From contig QCFH01000010.1 in assembly GCA_003278345.1 (NCBI GenBank), positions 1 through 56,456 of the forward strand: a DNA stretch of 56,456 bases, in the 5' to 3' direction. The position numbers and the translations under genes were made by a program. Shown in pieces: positions 1 through 11,018 of this stretch (positions within the stretch are counted from its first letter, which is position 1; every line of letters starts with the position of its first letter). The notes beneath the pieces are model-generated. The model was not told the origin of the DNA. It was given only the letters and a program-made list of their open reading frames with translations, and searched no databases. The stretch is from Prochlorococcus sp. AG-363-C02. GTDB lineage: Bacteria; Cyanobacteriota; Cyanobacteriia; PCC-6307; Cyanobiaceae.

Positions 1-782
1 TCAGAATTTAATAAATATTGCTCTAGTGAATCAATTCCACTTCCTTCTTGAACAATAAATTCTCCAGTACTAATATCTGCTTTGGCTAAGCCCCATTTGG
101 AGCAATGATCTATATTTTGCTTCTCAATTACAACTGCAGCTAACCAGTTATTTTTCTTAGCTTGGAGCATTCCTTCCTCAAGGATTGTTCCAGGTGTAAG
201 AATCCGAGTAATTCCTCTTTTTAAAAGCTTACCCTCCTTATTTTGTACGCTTTCTAATTGATCGCATATTGCTATTGAAGAACCATTTTGTACGAGAGTT
301 GAGCAATATCGCTCAGCAGCATGATGAGGTATTCCTGCCATAGGTACCCTTCCAATTTTTTTGCCACCCTCTTTTCCAGTAAGAGTAAGCTCTAAAACTT
401 CTGATAAATAGATCGCATCTTCAAAGAAACATTCAAAAAAATCGCCTAATCTATAGAGTAAAATTCTTTCAGGATTTTTTGATTTTAGTTCTACATAATG
501 CCTAAGAACAGGTGTTAGTTCTTGCCTGTCAACCATGTTGTGGTGAGACCATGCAGGCATTTCTCCATCGGGAACAGATTTATTTTCAGGTTTAGTAAGG
601 TTTTCATTTTTTGTAGATATATTTTTTTTTCTTGGTCTTAATAGGCCATCTTTGGTTAATTCTTCGTCATCTAAGTCTGAATTGTTTTGATTGGTTGATT
701 TTTGTAAAGAGGTATCTTTCAGAAAATTTGTTTCTGAATCGACGAACAAGTTCCCTTGAAAAGAGTTGTTTTCGGCAGTCAT
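1..782 (-). CDS. mutS: DNA mismatch repair protein MutS, N-terminal part (3' end outside window)
   Basis: MutS recognises base mismatches and small loops and starts mismatch repair. About 260 codons are present; the reading frame stays open to the left edge. The mismatch-contacting Phe-X-Glu motif is visible in GDFFECF (Phe at about residue 115, Glu at 117), followed by the start of the recognition domain (GRVPMAGIPHHAAERY). The Phe lies about 80 residues later than in E. coli MutS because of a hydrophilic, Asn/Ser/Lys-rich leader, assuming the ATG at 782 is used; an in-frame Met near residue 75 is an alternative. It is divergent from psbZ. Family assignment is secure; the true start is not. 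Confidence 0.95.
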   Translation of the reverse strand, partial: MTAENNSFQGNLFVDSETNFLKDTSLQKSTNQNNSDLDDEELTKDGLLRPRKKNISTKNENLTKPENKSVPDGEMPAWSHHNMVDRQELTPVLRHYVELKSKNPERILLYRLGDFFECFFEDAIYLSEVLELTLTGKEGGKKIGRVPMAGIPHHAAERYCSTLVQNGSSIAICDQLESVQNKEGKLLKRGITRILTPGTILEEGMLQAKKNNWLAAVVIEKQNIDHCSKWGLAKADISTGEFIVQEGSGIDSLEQYLLNS

Positions 783-913
783 AGATACTTTTCTGCCAGG
801 TAGTTAGTGGGCATGGTAAAGCCGTTTTGTGTTTTTTGATGTGAAGCCTCGCGACAACCATTGTCATCTTTGTAAAAAATGTCCTTTCTCATGTAAAAAT
901 TATGAGATTGTAG

Positions 914-930
914 GGAGCTCTTGTTGCTCC
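914..930 (+). promoter_or_regulatory. Small hairpin in the psbZ leader
   Basis: GGAGC (914-918) can pair with GCTCC (926-930) around a 7-base loop, ending 15 bases before the psbZ ATG. The purines that might act as a ribosome binding site lie inside this stem, so it could affect psbZ translation. This is a sequence observation only; a five-pair stem can arise by chance. Confidence 0.2.
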
Positions 931-945
931 ATCGATTTGTTTCCC

Positions 946-1143
946 ATGTCTGTACTTAGCTCTGTCGCTGTAGAAGCACTTCTATTTTCTTCATTGTTAC
1001 TTGTTATAGGTGTCCCCGTCCTTTACATGACACAGTCTGATCCTAGTGATCGACGCAACGGAGAGATCAAGAAGATTGAAATTATAGGTGGAGTTTGGTT
1101 TCACCTGGTGTTGCTAAATGGTTTACTTAGCTCCTTTGTTTGA
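946..1143 (+). CDS. psbZ: Photosystem II protein PsbZ (Ycf9)
   Basis: PsbZ is a small two-helix thylakoid membrane subunit at the edge of the photosystem II core. The 65-residue product has a first hydrophobic segment with the family motif LLVIGVPVL (about residues 17-25), a polar loop (SDPSDRRNG), and a second segment ending in LLNGLLSSFV, matching the usual 62-65 residues. I chose the ATG at 946. The frame is open upstream to a GTG at 829, but that extension is Cys-rich and not PsbZ-like. ribH follows 56 bases downstream on the same strand, an arrangement I recall from marine picocyanobacteria, so the two may be co-transcribed. Confidence 0.9.
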   Translation: MSVLSSVAVEALLFSSLLLVIGVPVLYMTQSDPSDRRNGEIKKIEIIGGVWFHLVLLNGLLSSFV

Positions 1144-1199
1144 AACTGAACACGTTGCATGCGAAGGTGGATATAGAAAGGCGTTTTATTTAGGAAGAA

Positions 1200-1676
1200 A
1201 TGGTTTCAATTGAAGGGCGCTTTACTAATTCGTCCGATATTAAAGTGGCTATTGTGGTAGCTCGTTTTAATGACTTGGTTACTAATAAACTTTTAAGCGG
1301 ATGCTTGGATTGTTTAAGTCGTCATGGAATAGATACTTCTGAATCAAGTTCTCAGCTTGACATTGCTTGGGTACCAGGATCCTTTGAATTGCCCCTAGTT
1401 TGTCAAACTTTGGCAAAGACTGGCCGTTATCAAGTGGTTATTACTCTGGGAGCAGTTATACGAGGAGATACTCCACACTTTGATGTTGTGATTAATGAAT
1501 CAAGTAAAGGCATTGCAGCAGTTTCAAGGGAAACAGGAATACCTGTTATTTTTGGAGTTTTGACTACAGATACTATGCAACAAGCTTTAGAGAGAGCCGG
1601 AGTCAAAAGCAATCTGGGTTGGGCTTATGCATTGCAAGCTATTGAAATGTGTTCTTTAATGAAAGCTTTAAATTAG
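1200..1676 (+). CDS. ribH: 6,7-dimethyl-8-ribityllumazine synthase
   Basis: RibH condenses 5-amino-6-ribitylamino-uracil with 3,4-dihydroxy-2-butanone 4-phosphate, the penultimate step of riboflavin synthesis. At 158 residues it has the normal family length. The characteristic segments are visible: IAIVVARFN-like start (about 18-26), [13 protein letters not shown] (about 58-70), and [14 protein letters not shown] (about 84-97) containing the substrate and phosphate contact residues. It lies just downstream of psbZ on the same strand and is followed by tRNA-Gly. Flavin demand for photosynthetic electron carriers does not by itself explain the pairing with psbZ. The assignment is confident. Confidence 0.96.
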   Translation: MVSIEGRFTNSSDIKVAIVVARFNDLVTNKLLSGCLDCLSRHGIDTSESSSQLDIAWVPGSFELPLVCQTLAKTGRYQVVITLGAVIRGDTPHFDVVINESSKGIAAVSRETGIPVIFGVLTTDTMQQALERAGVKSNLGWAYALQAIEMCSLMKALN

Positions 1677-1765
1677 ATAACACGTATCAATTAGCAGAAT
1701 AGATTGACCATCCCCCCTTTTTTAGGGCATGCTGCTTCTGTGATGGATTTTTCTATTACCTAAAT

Positions 1766-1837
1766 GCGGATGTAGCTCAGTGGTAGAGCATCTCCTTGCC
1801 AAGGAGAATGTCGAGAGTTCGAATCTCTTCATCCGCT
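1766..1837 (+). tRNA. tRNA-Gly(GCC)
   Basis: A 72-base cloverleaf: acceptor stem GCGGATG pairs with CATCCGC, followed by discriminator T (U in the RNA). The D arm contains AGCTCAGTGGTAGAGC, the anticodon loop reads CTTGCCAAG with anticodon GCC, and the T loop is TTCGAAT. CCA is not encoded. A short T run follows directly. Confidence 0.97.
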
Positions 1838-1965
1838 TTTAAAAAACCTTCTATTTCCCACTATCAAATTTTAGGATATATCATTATTTTTCTTTCTTTG
1901 AAATTGAATATATTTAAGCTTTAAAAATTTCCAGATTAACTTTTTTATAGACATATTTTATCTAA

Positions 1966-2427
1966 TCAATCCTGCTTTTTTTTAATTAATAAACTTTGCT
2001 CATTACATTCATGAAAACCCAGCTGCTTATAGAAATTGCTGCTGTTAGTTGTCATTAGATAAATTCTTTCTACTTTCTTAATTTCAGGACTTGCTAATAG
2101 AGCTTGTATAACTAATCTCCCTAATCCCTTTCCCTGTAGATCATCTGCAACCACTATATCCCATAAAACAGCTCTGTATATTTGATCACTAGTTGCTCGA
2201 CCAAAACCAACAAGACGCTTATCACTCCATAATGTGATTACAACATCACTACCAAGTAATAATTTTCTTAGGTTGTCATAATTTCTATTTCGCGCCCAAA
2301 AAGCATGATTATCAAACAGTTTTTTTAATTTTATCAGTCCTCTAGAAGGCAATAAATTTGGACCTAATCCAAATAGTCGAAGTCCTGGAGCACCTTGCGC
2401 GTGTTTTAAAAGCTTTAATTCCTGCAT
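1966..2427 (-). CDS. GNAT family N-acetyltransferase
   Basis: This 153-residue protein carries the acetyl-CoA binding pattern of the GNAT fold: V-V-A-D-D-L-Q-G-K-G-L-G-R (about residues 92-104, motif A), preceded by the beta strand VLWDIVV, and followed by a motif B segment with NFYKQLGFHE (about 130-139), where the Tyr is often the general acid. The substrate (amine of a small molecule or protein) cannot be read from the sequence. It is divergent from secA across about 138 bases that must hold both promoters. The family is secure; the function is not. Confidence 0.85.
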   Translation of the reverse strand: MQELKLLKHAQGAPGLRLFGLGPNLLPSRGLIKLKKLFDNHAFWARNRNYDNLRKLLLGSDVVITLWSDKRLVGFGRATSDQIYRAVLWDIVVADDLQGKGLGRLVIQALLASPEIKKVERIYLMTTNSSNFYKQLGFHECNEQSLLIKKKQD

Positions 2428-2565
2428 TTTAAAACTTCATGAAGTACACACGATTAAAAGGTTTTTTATCAGTTTTGCATATTTCTTTTATAGCGCTTAA
2501 TCGTTTTATGACGTGTAGGTGTTTTGGTAGTTAATCTGAAAGGGTCTTTGTATTTGTCGAAAATC

Positions 2566-5400
2566 ATGCTCAAGCTTTTGCTGGGAGACCCGAATGCCCG
2601 CAAGCTGAAGCGATATCAGCCAATAGTGACTGATATCAATCTATTGGAAGATGAAATTGCTTCTTTGACTGATGATGAGTTGAGGTCCAAGACATCTGAG
2701 TTTCGAAGTCGCTTAAAAGGGTCTACTGAAACTGTTTTGCAAGATCAGTTGGATGATTTGCTTCCTGAAGCTTTTGCTGTAGTTAGAGAAGCAAGTAAAA
2801 GGGTTTTAGGTATGCGGCATTTTGATGTTCAGCTGATAGGCGGGATGGTATTGCATGAGGGACAAATTGCAGAAATGAAAACTGGAGAAGGTAAAACATT
2901 GGTTGCAACTTTGCCTAGTTATTTGAATGCGTTAAGTGGTAACGGCGTACATTGTGTCACGGTTAATGATTACCTTGCGCGTAGAGATGCTGAGTGGATG
3001 GGTCAGGTTCATAGATTTTTAGGCTTGACTGTTGGCTTAATTCAGCAGGATATGACTCCAATAGAAAGACATAAAAATTATGGTTGCGATATTACTTATG
3101 CAACCAACTCTGAACTTGGTTTTGATTATTTAAGAGATAATATGGCTAGTGATATAAATGAAATTGTTCAAAGAAGTTATCAGTTTTGTATTATTGATGA
3201 AGTGGATTCTATTTTGATTGACGAAGCTAGGACCCCATTAATCATTTCTGGTCAGGTTGAACGACCTCAAGAAAAATATCAAAAAGCTGCAGAAATTGTT
3301 TCTTCTTTAAAAAGAGCAGCAGAAATGGGAAAAGATGGTATTGATCCAGAAGGAGATTATGAAGTTGATGAAAAGCAAAGAACATGCACTTTAACGGATG
3401 AAGGATTTGCTAAATCTGAGGAACTTTTAAAAGTAAATGACTTATATGATCCTAAAGATCCATGGGCACATTACATAACTAATGCTTTAAAAGCTAAGGA
3501 ATTATTTATTAAAGATGTTAATTATATTATTAGAAATGATGAGGCAGTAATAGTAGATGAATTTACTGGTCGTGTTATGCCTGGTCGCAGATGGAGTGAT
3601 GGACAACATCAAGCAATAGAGGCAAAAGAAAGTTTATTAATTCAGCCTGAGACTCAAACACTTGCATCAATTACATACCAGAATTTTTTCCTTTTGTATC
3701 CTCGTCTTGCTGGAATGACAGGAACTGCAAAAACAGAAGAAGTTGAATTTGAGAAAACATATAAACTTGAAACAACTGTAATACCAACTAATAGACCTCG
3801 TTCAAGAAAAGATTGGGTAGATCAAGTATTTAAGACTGAGAATGCTAAATGGAGAGCAGTTGCAAGTGAAACTGTTGAAATACATAAGCAGGGCAGGCCT
3901 GTCTTAGTTGGTACAACGAGTGTTGAAAAAAGTGAGGTGCTAAGTGTATTGTTGGAAGAGCAAAATATACCTCATAATTTATTAAATGCTAAACCCGAAA
4001 ATGTAGAACGTGAAGCTGAAATAGTTGCTCAGGCAGGTCGAGCAGGAGCCGTTACTATTGCAACCAATATGGCGGGAAGAGGAACGGATATTATTCTTGG
4101 CGGTAATAGTGATTATATGGCTAGATTAAAAGTTAGAGAGACTCTTTTACCAAAGTTAGTTAAGCCTGAAGATGGTCATAAGCCACCAGTTCCTTTGCAG
4201 CGTCGCAGTGAAGCATCTCTTGGATTTGGAGCAGAAAATGTAAATGCTAAGAAAGAAAAAAAATCATTTGAATCTTCATCTTCTAGTAATCTTTATCCAT
4301 GTAATTTAACTGATGAAACAGAAGAAGTTTTATTGGCTTTAGAACGTGATTTAATTAAGGCTTGGGGCGACCGGCAACTTACATCTATAGAGTTCGAAGA
4401 TAGGATTTCCACAGCAGCAGAAAAAGCTCCTACTAACGATTCGCTAATTAAATCATTAAGGGAAGCTATCTTATTAGTGAAAAGTGAATATGATGTGGTA
4501 GTTAAGCAAGAAGAGATACATGTTAGAGAAGCTGGAGGTTTACATGTTATTGGTACAGAAAGACATGAATCTCGTAGAGTAGATAATCAATTAAGAGGTA
4601 GATCAGGCCGTCAAGGAGACTTAGGCAGTACACGTTTCTTTTTATCTTTGGGAGATAATTTACTTCGTATTTTTGGAGGTGAAAGAGTAGCAGCATTAAT
4701 GAATGCTTTTCGGGTGGATGAAGATATGCCTATAGAGTCTGGAATGCTTACTAGATCTTTAGAAAGCGCTCAAAAAAAAGTTGAAACTTATTATTTTGAT
4801 ATTAGAAAGCAAGTGTTCGAATATGACGAGGTAATGAATAATCAAAGACGGGCAGTTTATTCTGAACGAAGAAGAGTTTTAGAAGGTACCGGTCTTAAAA
4901 AACAAGTTATTGGTTACGGAGAAAGAACCATGCAAGAAATTGTATATGCTTATGTTAATCCTGATTTACCTTCAGAGGAGTGGGACTTAGGACAACTTGT
5001 GTCTAAGGTTAAGGAATTTGTCTATCTATTAGATACTTTAAAGCCTGAAGATCTTTATGGTTTAAATATTGATGAACTGCAAGCTTTCCTTCAAGAACAA
5101 CTAAGAAATGCGTATGATATGAAAGAATTGCAAATAGAAGATCAAAGACCAGGATTGATGAGAGAAGCAGAAAGGTTTTTTATTCTCCAGCAAATTGATA
5201 CACTTTGGCGAGAACATTTGCAATCTATGGATGCTTTGAGAGAATCGGTTGGCTTAAGAGGGTATGGTCAAAAAGATCCTTTAATTGAGTATAAAAATGA
5301 AGGATATGATATGTTTCTTGAAATGATGACAAATATGAGGAGAAATGTTATTTATTCTATGTTTATGTTTCAACCTGCACCTCCTTCAGATAAGGGTTAA
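2566..5400 (+). CDS. secA: Preprotein translocase ATPase SecA
   Basis: SecA drives export of unfolded proteins through SecYEG at the plasma and thylakoid membranes. The 944-residue protein has Walker A KTGEGKT (about 105-111), Walker B/DEAD-like [13 protein letters not shown] (about 211-223), the preprotein cross-linking region, and second nucleotide-domain motifs [11 protein letters not shown] and [10 protein letters not shown] start at the ATG at 2566 ([10 protein letters not shown]), the conserved family start; the frame is open to a TTG at 2524. There is a roughly 100-residue expansion in nucleotide domain 2 (4108-4520) with a Ser-rich stretch. The C-terminus stops after the scaffold/wing region with no zinc-binding Cys motif. 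The TAA overlaps the stop of convergent cysE by four bases. Confidence 0.98.
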   Translation: MLKLLLGDPNARKLKRYQPIVTDINLLEDEIASLTDDELRSKTSEFRSRLKGSTETVLQDQLDDLLPEAFAVVREASKRVLGMRHFDVQLIGGMVLHEGQIAEMKTGEGKTLVATLPSYLNALSGNGVHCVTVNDYLARRDAEWMGQVHRFLGLTVGLIQQDMTPIERHKNYGCDITYATNSELGFDYLRDNMASDINEIVQRSYQFCIIDEVDSILIDEARTPLIISGQVERPQEKYQKAAEIVSSLKRAAEMGKDGIDPEGDYEVDEKQRTCTLTDEGFAKSEELLKVNDLYDPKDPWAHYITNALKAKELFIKDVNYIIRNDEAVIVDEFTGRVMPGRRWSDGQHQAIEAKESLLIQPETQTLASITYQNFFLLYPRLAGMTGTAKTEEVEFEKTYKLETTVIPTNRPRSRKDWVDQVFKTENAKWRAVASETVEIHKQGRPVLVGTTSVEKSEVLSVLLEEQNIPHNLLNAKPENVEREAEIVAQAGRAGAVTIATNMAGRGTDIILGGNSDYMARLKVRETLLPKLVKPEDGHKPPVPLQRRSEASLGFGAENVNAKKEKKSFESSSSSNLYPCNLTDETEEVLLALERDLIKAWGDRQLTSIEFEDRISTAAEKAPTNDSLIKSLREAILLVKSEYDVVVKQEEIHVREAGGLHVIGTERHESRRVDNQLRGRSGRQGDLGSTRFFLSLGDNLLRIFGGERVAALMNAFRVDEDMPIESGMLTRSLESAQKKVETYYFDIRKQVFEYDEVMNNQRRAVYSERRRVLEGTGLKKQVIGYGERTMQEIVYAYVNPDLPSEEWDLGQLVSKVKEFVYLLDTLKPEDLYGLNIDELQAFLQEQLRNAYDMKELQIEDQRPGLMREAERFFILQQIDTLWREHLQSMDALRESVGLRGYGQKDPLIEYKNEGYDMFLEMMTNMRRNVIYSMFMFQPAPPSDKG

Positions 5401-6143
5401 TTATCTTCTAAATCATCTCCTAGAAATTCAATAATTTCCTTGTCTTTAAGATTTTGTGCTTGTCCAGATAATATTTTTTCAGGGAAATTACCCTTCCTAA
5501 TTTCTTTAAGACAATTATTTAGCATTTGTACTTGATTCTCTAAATAGTCAATTCTTTCCATCAAATTTCTAATTACAGTAGCTTCTGCATCGGGTAGTGC
5601 GGAGTGAGCTAATGGATTCACTCTTACCCCACTTTGATGAACAATTCTTCCTGGAATCCCTACTACTGTGCTATCAGCCTCTACATCTCTAACAACAACT
5701 GAACCTGCACCTATTCTTGTGTTCTCGCCGACATTAATTGCACCCAATACTTTTGCCCCAGCCCCTACAACTACATTTTCTGACAGTGTAGGGTGCCTTT
5801 TCCCATGACTTTTACCTGTACCTCCAAGTGTAACTCCTTGGTATAAAAGGCAGCGATTACCTATTTCGGTTGTTTCTCCAATTACAACACCCATTCCATG
5901 GTCAATAAAAACCCCTTTACCTATTTTTGCACCTGGATGAATTTCTACACCAGTTAAAGATCTTGTTATTTGGCTAATTATTCTTGGCAAAAGGGGTATT
6001 CCGATATTCCATAATTTATGACTGATTCTATGAAGGAAAATAGCTTGAAAGCCTGGATAGCATAGAACTATTTCTAAGAATCCTCTGGCTGCAGGATCTC
6101 TTTCGCGAATGATTGCAAAGTCTGCTTGTAAAGCTTTAAGCAT
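5397..6143 (-). CDS. cysE: Serine O-acetyltransferase
   Basis: CysE acetylates serine to O-acetylserine, the carbon acceptor for sulfide in cysteine synthesis. The left-handed beta-helix hexapeptide repeats are clear (for example [19 protein letters not shown] and [19 protein letters not shown]), with the active-site DHG/HGKRHPT residues. I chose the ATG at 6143, giving 248 residues beginning [21 protein letters not shown], which matches the family start. The frame continues upstream to 6215, but that would overlap the GntR gene and add a non-homologous leader. It sits 22 bases downstream of that regulator, so the two are probably one transcript. Its stop overlaps the secA stop as TTAA. Confidence 0.96.
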   Translation of the reverse strand: MLKALQADFAIIRERDPAARGFLEIVLCYPGFQAIFLHRISHKLWNIGIPLLPRIISQITRSLTGVEIHPGAKIGKGVFIDHGMGVVIGETTEIGNRCLLYQGVTLGGTGKSHGKRHPTLSENVVVGAGAKVLGAINVGENTRIGAGSVVVRDVEADSTVVGIPGRIVHQSGVRVNPLAHSALPDAEATVIRNLMERIDYLENQVQMLNNCLKEIRKGNFPEKILSGQAQNLKDKEIIEFLGDDLEDN

Positions 6144-6165
6144 TTGCTCAAAGAAAAAAATTTGG

Positions 6166-7152
6166 TTATTTAAGGAGACCGATTTCCTTTTGAAGCCGTT
6201 CAAGAGTTGATTCACTGAGATATTTTTCAGCGCAATGAACTTGCGGCATACGAATAAGTTGCGATCTATTTTGTTTTAGAGAATTTTCAATAAGTGTAAG
6301 GCTAGCTCTATCGCATAAGACGTAGTTTGCAGCTCTTAATAGAGCTAAAAGGCGACTGCCCACTTCAGGATTTGCTGTCATCAGAAGAAGTTCATTGCCT
6401 CTCATGCTGTGTAAAATTACTTCTGCTGCTCTAAGTATGCCTGGGCTAATACTTACAATGCCTACACAACTGCCTGCTCGTAATTCTTTTAACATTGAAA
6501 GTTCTTTTCCAAAATCACTAAGGTCGACAGCTACAGCTCTCACACCGTGACGCTTAGCTACTTCTTCTAAAGGCTGAAGAAAATAACGACTAGTAACTAC
6601 TGTACCAATATTGGAATTTTCTAGGACATCTTCTAATTCTTCCATTGGCACTACTTCTATTGGAACAGTGATATGAGGTTCTAATTCTTCCGCTATTAGC
6701 ATTGATGCTCCCAAATCTTCTTTCGGAGTGCTTACCAATACTCTTGCTCCGCATCTCAGCCTCCAGTCAATTTCTTTAACAAAAAGTTCTCTTGTTTGCT
6801 GGAGTGTACATCCGGCATTGAGAATTGAATCAATACTTTTTCTAATTTCTTGGTCTAGATCCTTTATTTCTTTTTTTCTAAAAGAACCATTATTTTTAGA
6901 TTCTCGTTTTTTTTGTTGATCTCGAACATATATTCCTGATCCAGCTATTGCCTCTACAACTCCATCTGTTTCAAGTTGACGGTAAACCTTGCTAATTGTA
7001 TTTCGGTGCAACCCTGTCTGCATAGCTAACTGCCGCGTGCTTGGAAGTCTATGCCCAGGTGGATAATGTCTTGCTGCTATTGCAAAGCATATTTGATTAT
7101 ATAATTGGGTTGAAGCAGGAATATCACTATCCTGTTGAATATGAAATTTCAC
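6166..7152 (-). CDS. GntR-family transcriptional regulator with a non-canonical effector domain
   Basis: Residues 1-75 form a GntR winged helix-turn-helix: PASTQLYNQICFAI, then PPGHRLPSTRQLAMQTGLH and RNTISKVYRQLE, ending in the wing (GSGIYVRDQQ). The remaining 250 residues do not look like the FCD, UTRA or aminotransferase effector domains of this family. They contain alternating beta/alpha segments (VLVSTP, IGTVVTSRYFL, VGIVSISPG, ELLLMTANP) suggestive of a ligand-binding fold. The protein may resemble the cyanobacterial GntR regulators tied to photosystem stoichiometry (Sll1961 type), but I cannot verify this. It lies between infC and cysE on the same strand. An inverted repeat at 7238-7252 is a possible operator. 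Confidence 0.85.
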   Translation of the reverse strand: MKFHIQQDSDIPASTQLYNQICFAIAARHYPPGHRLPSTRQLAMQTGLHRNTISKVYRQLETDGVVEAIAGSGIYVRDQQKKRESKNNGSFRKKEIKDLDQEIRKSIDSILNAGCTLQQTRELFVKEIDWRLRCGARVLVSTPKEDLGASMLIAEELEPHITVPIEVVPMEELEDVLENSNIGTVVTSRYFLQPLEEVAKRHGVRAVAVDLSDFGKELSMLKELRAGSCVGIVSISPGILRAAEVILHSMRGNELLLMTANPEVGSRLLALLRAANYVLCDRASLTLIENSLKQNRSQLIRMPQVHCAEKYLSESTLERLQKEIGLLK

Positions 7153-7237
7153 TTGATTATGTAAAGCTTCATGTTGGATACGATAGTAAATTAATGCGTA
7201 AGTGCCAATTATTAGGTTGTCCTAAGATTATGTGACA

Positions 7238-7252
7238 GGTGAATCAATCACC
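7238..7252. promoter_or_regulatory. Inverted repeat upstream of the GntR gene, candidate operator
   Basis: GGTGA-ATCAA-TCACC is a perfect 5+5 inverted repeat with a 5-base spacer, 86 bases upstream of the GntR-family start and downstream of infC. It has no T run on either side, so it is not a convincing terminator. GntR proteins bind short inverted repeats near their own promoters; the assignment as an autoregulatory site is inference. Confidence 0.25.
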
Positions 7253-7297
7253 AAATAGCAAAACAGAAATTAATGAAAGACAATTTTAATAATCTTC

Positions 7298-7903
7298 TTA
7301 AATGGTCCTTTTTGCCTTAGTAATAGTCTTTTCTTCTTTCTCTTTTTTTATAAGAGGCGTTTTTCTTGGTGTTAGGAACATAATCATATTTCTTCCTTCT
7401 CGTTTTGCAGCTTGCTGAATTTCAGCTTGCTCCTCTAGATCTTTAGCCATTCTAGATAGAAGTGATTCGGCTAGGTTTGTGTGTTGAATTTCTCTTCCTC
7501 TAAAAATGACTGTGCATTTTACTTTGTCTCCTGCTTTTAAAAAGCGAGTGGCTTGGCCAATCCTTACTTGATAGTCATGTTGGTCAATTTTATATCTCAT
7601 TTTCACTTCTTTAACTTCAGTCTGATGAGATTTTTTCTTGGCTTCTTTAGCTTTTTTTTCTTGCTCGAATTTAAACTTGCCATAGTTCATAATTCTGCAA
7701 ACTGGTGGGTCTGCTTTTTCGCTAACTAATACAAGATCTAGCTCTCTGTCTTGAGCTACATTTAAAGCCTCTTCTCGGCTAATTACTCCTAGTTGAGTTC
7801 CATCTGCATCAACTACCCTTAGTTTTGGATATTTGATACGATCATTAATGTTCGGAAGCTCTCTGACAGGAGCGCGTCGATCAAACCGGGGTCGTGGTGG
7901 CAT
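7298..7903 (-). CDS. infC: Translation initiation factor IF-3
   Basis: IF-3 binds the 30S subunit, prevents premature 50S joining and checks start-codon selection. The 201-residue protein has the N-terminal domain ([20 protein letters not shown] at about 20-39 and [17 protein letters not shown] at about 86-102), the linker rich in Lys, and the C-terminal ribosome-binding domain ([33 protein letters not shown]). It ends with a lysine-rich tail of about 20 residues beyond the E. coli end. It starts with ATG rather than the rare AUU used for autoregulation in E. coli. miaA lies upstream on the same strand, 57 bases away. Confidence 0.97.
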   Translation of the reverse strand: MPPRPRFDRRAPVRELPNINDRIKYPKLRVVDADGTQLGVISREEALNVAQDRELDLVLVSEKADPPVCRIMNYGKFKFEQEKKAKEAKKKSHQTEVKEVKMRYKIDQHDYQVRIGQATRFLKAGDKVKCTVIFRGREIQHTNLAESLLSRMAKDLEEQAEIQQAAKREGRNMIMFLTPRKTPLIKKEKEEKTITKAKRTI

Positions 7904-7960
7904 TCAGTGAGATGAAAGAATAAAGAAGAACAAATCAGGATTTCTCCAATAATAGATCTA

Positions 7961-8866
7961 CTAACTTAACCCTATAACGTTTTGGATCAAAGAGAGAGCT
8001 TCTTCAAGAGAGTTTTTTTCATTTAGCCATTTTGGATGATGCTGACTTCTAAACCAAGTTTTTTGTTTTTTGGCAAATTGCTTTGTTCTTTGGTTTGCAA
8101 TTTCGATTGCCTCATTCAATGAAGACTCTCCTTTAATAACCGTTAGAGCTTCTTTGTAACCAATTGTTTTAAGTAATGAAATATCAAAACCATATTTTTG
8201 ACATAGGTTCTTAGTTTCTTCAATAAGGCCATTATTAAACATATGCTTTGTTCTTTTCTCGATTCTTTCGTGCAGATTTTTTGGATTAATTCCCAATTCA
8301 AGTATGTTCCAATTCGGGACTTTTGATGATTGTAATAAACTTATTTTTTTTCCAGTAGCGAAAATAACCTCTAGTGCTCTAATTGTGCGTGTCGAATCCT
8401 TTAGCGATATTTTTTCCCATGCTATTGGATCACATTTTTGTAGTATTTGGTGGCATTCAACTTGTCCTATTTCCTTGAGAATTTTTCTAAGTTCTACTTG
8501 AGGTCCTACTGCAGGAGGACATAGACCATTCGTTAAGGCTTTTAAATAAAGTCCACTTCCTCCCACAAGAAAACCAGTCTTCTTTTTTTTTAAGACTTTT
8601 TTAAGACTTGCTTCAGCCTCTCTTTTAAAGTCATTTAGTGTTATTGGGTTATTTGGTTCAGCAAGATCTAGAAGTAAATGTTTAATTTCTTTTTGTTGTT
8701 TAAGGGTTGGTTTTGCAGTTCCAATATCCATTCCTTTATAAATTTGACGAGAGTCGACATTGTGAATGTCAACTTTTATTGTTTTAGCTATTTCTATTGC
8801 TAGATCAGTTTTGCCGCTTGCTGTTGGTCCCAGTAAAACTATTACTAATGGTTTAAAATTTGTCAT
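7961..8866 (-). CDS. miaA: tRNA dimethylallyltransferase
   Basis: MiaA transfers dimethylallyl to N6 of A37 in tRNAs that read U-starting codons. The 301-residue protein has the P-loop LLGPTASGKTDLAIE (about 11-25), the substrate motif DSRQIYKGMDIGTAKP (about 38-53), the LVGGSGLYLKAL segment (about 100-111), and the tRNA-binding region TIGYKEAL near residue 235. Length is normal. It is divergent from gyrB; the 169 bases between them carry both promoters but no element I can name. infC follows on the same strand. Confidence 0.96.
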   Translation of the reverse strand: MTNFKPLVIVLLGPTASGKTDLAIEIAKTIKVDIHNVDSRQIYKGMDIGTAKPTLKQQKEIKHLLLDLAEPNNPITLNDFKREAEASLKKVLKKKKTGFLVGGSGLYLKALTNGLCPPAVGPQVELRKILKEIGQVECHQILQKCDPIAWEKISLKDSTRTIRALEVIFATGKKISLLQSSKVPNWNILELGINPKNLHERIEKRTKHMFNNGLIEETKNLCQKYGFDISLLKTIGYKEALTVIKGESSLNEAIEIANQRTKQFAKKQKTWFRSQHHPKWLNEKNSLEEALSLIQNVIGLS

Positions 8867-8996
8867 AGATTTCGAAGATTTATAAATTTGGACTTTTAAA
8901 CGTAAAAATCTTTTGTTTTGTAAGCAATTTGTTTCAAGCCTTTCTAGGTTGGCAGTGTTAAATTTAAATTGCCAGGTTGAGGTTTCTGGTAAATGA

Positions 8997-11012
<2,016 letters not shown>

Positions 11013-11018
11013 TCAAAT

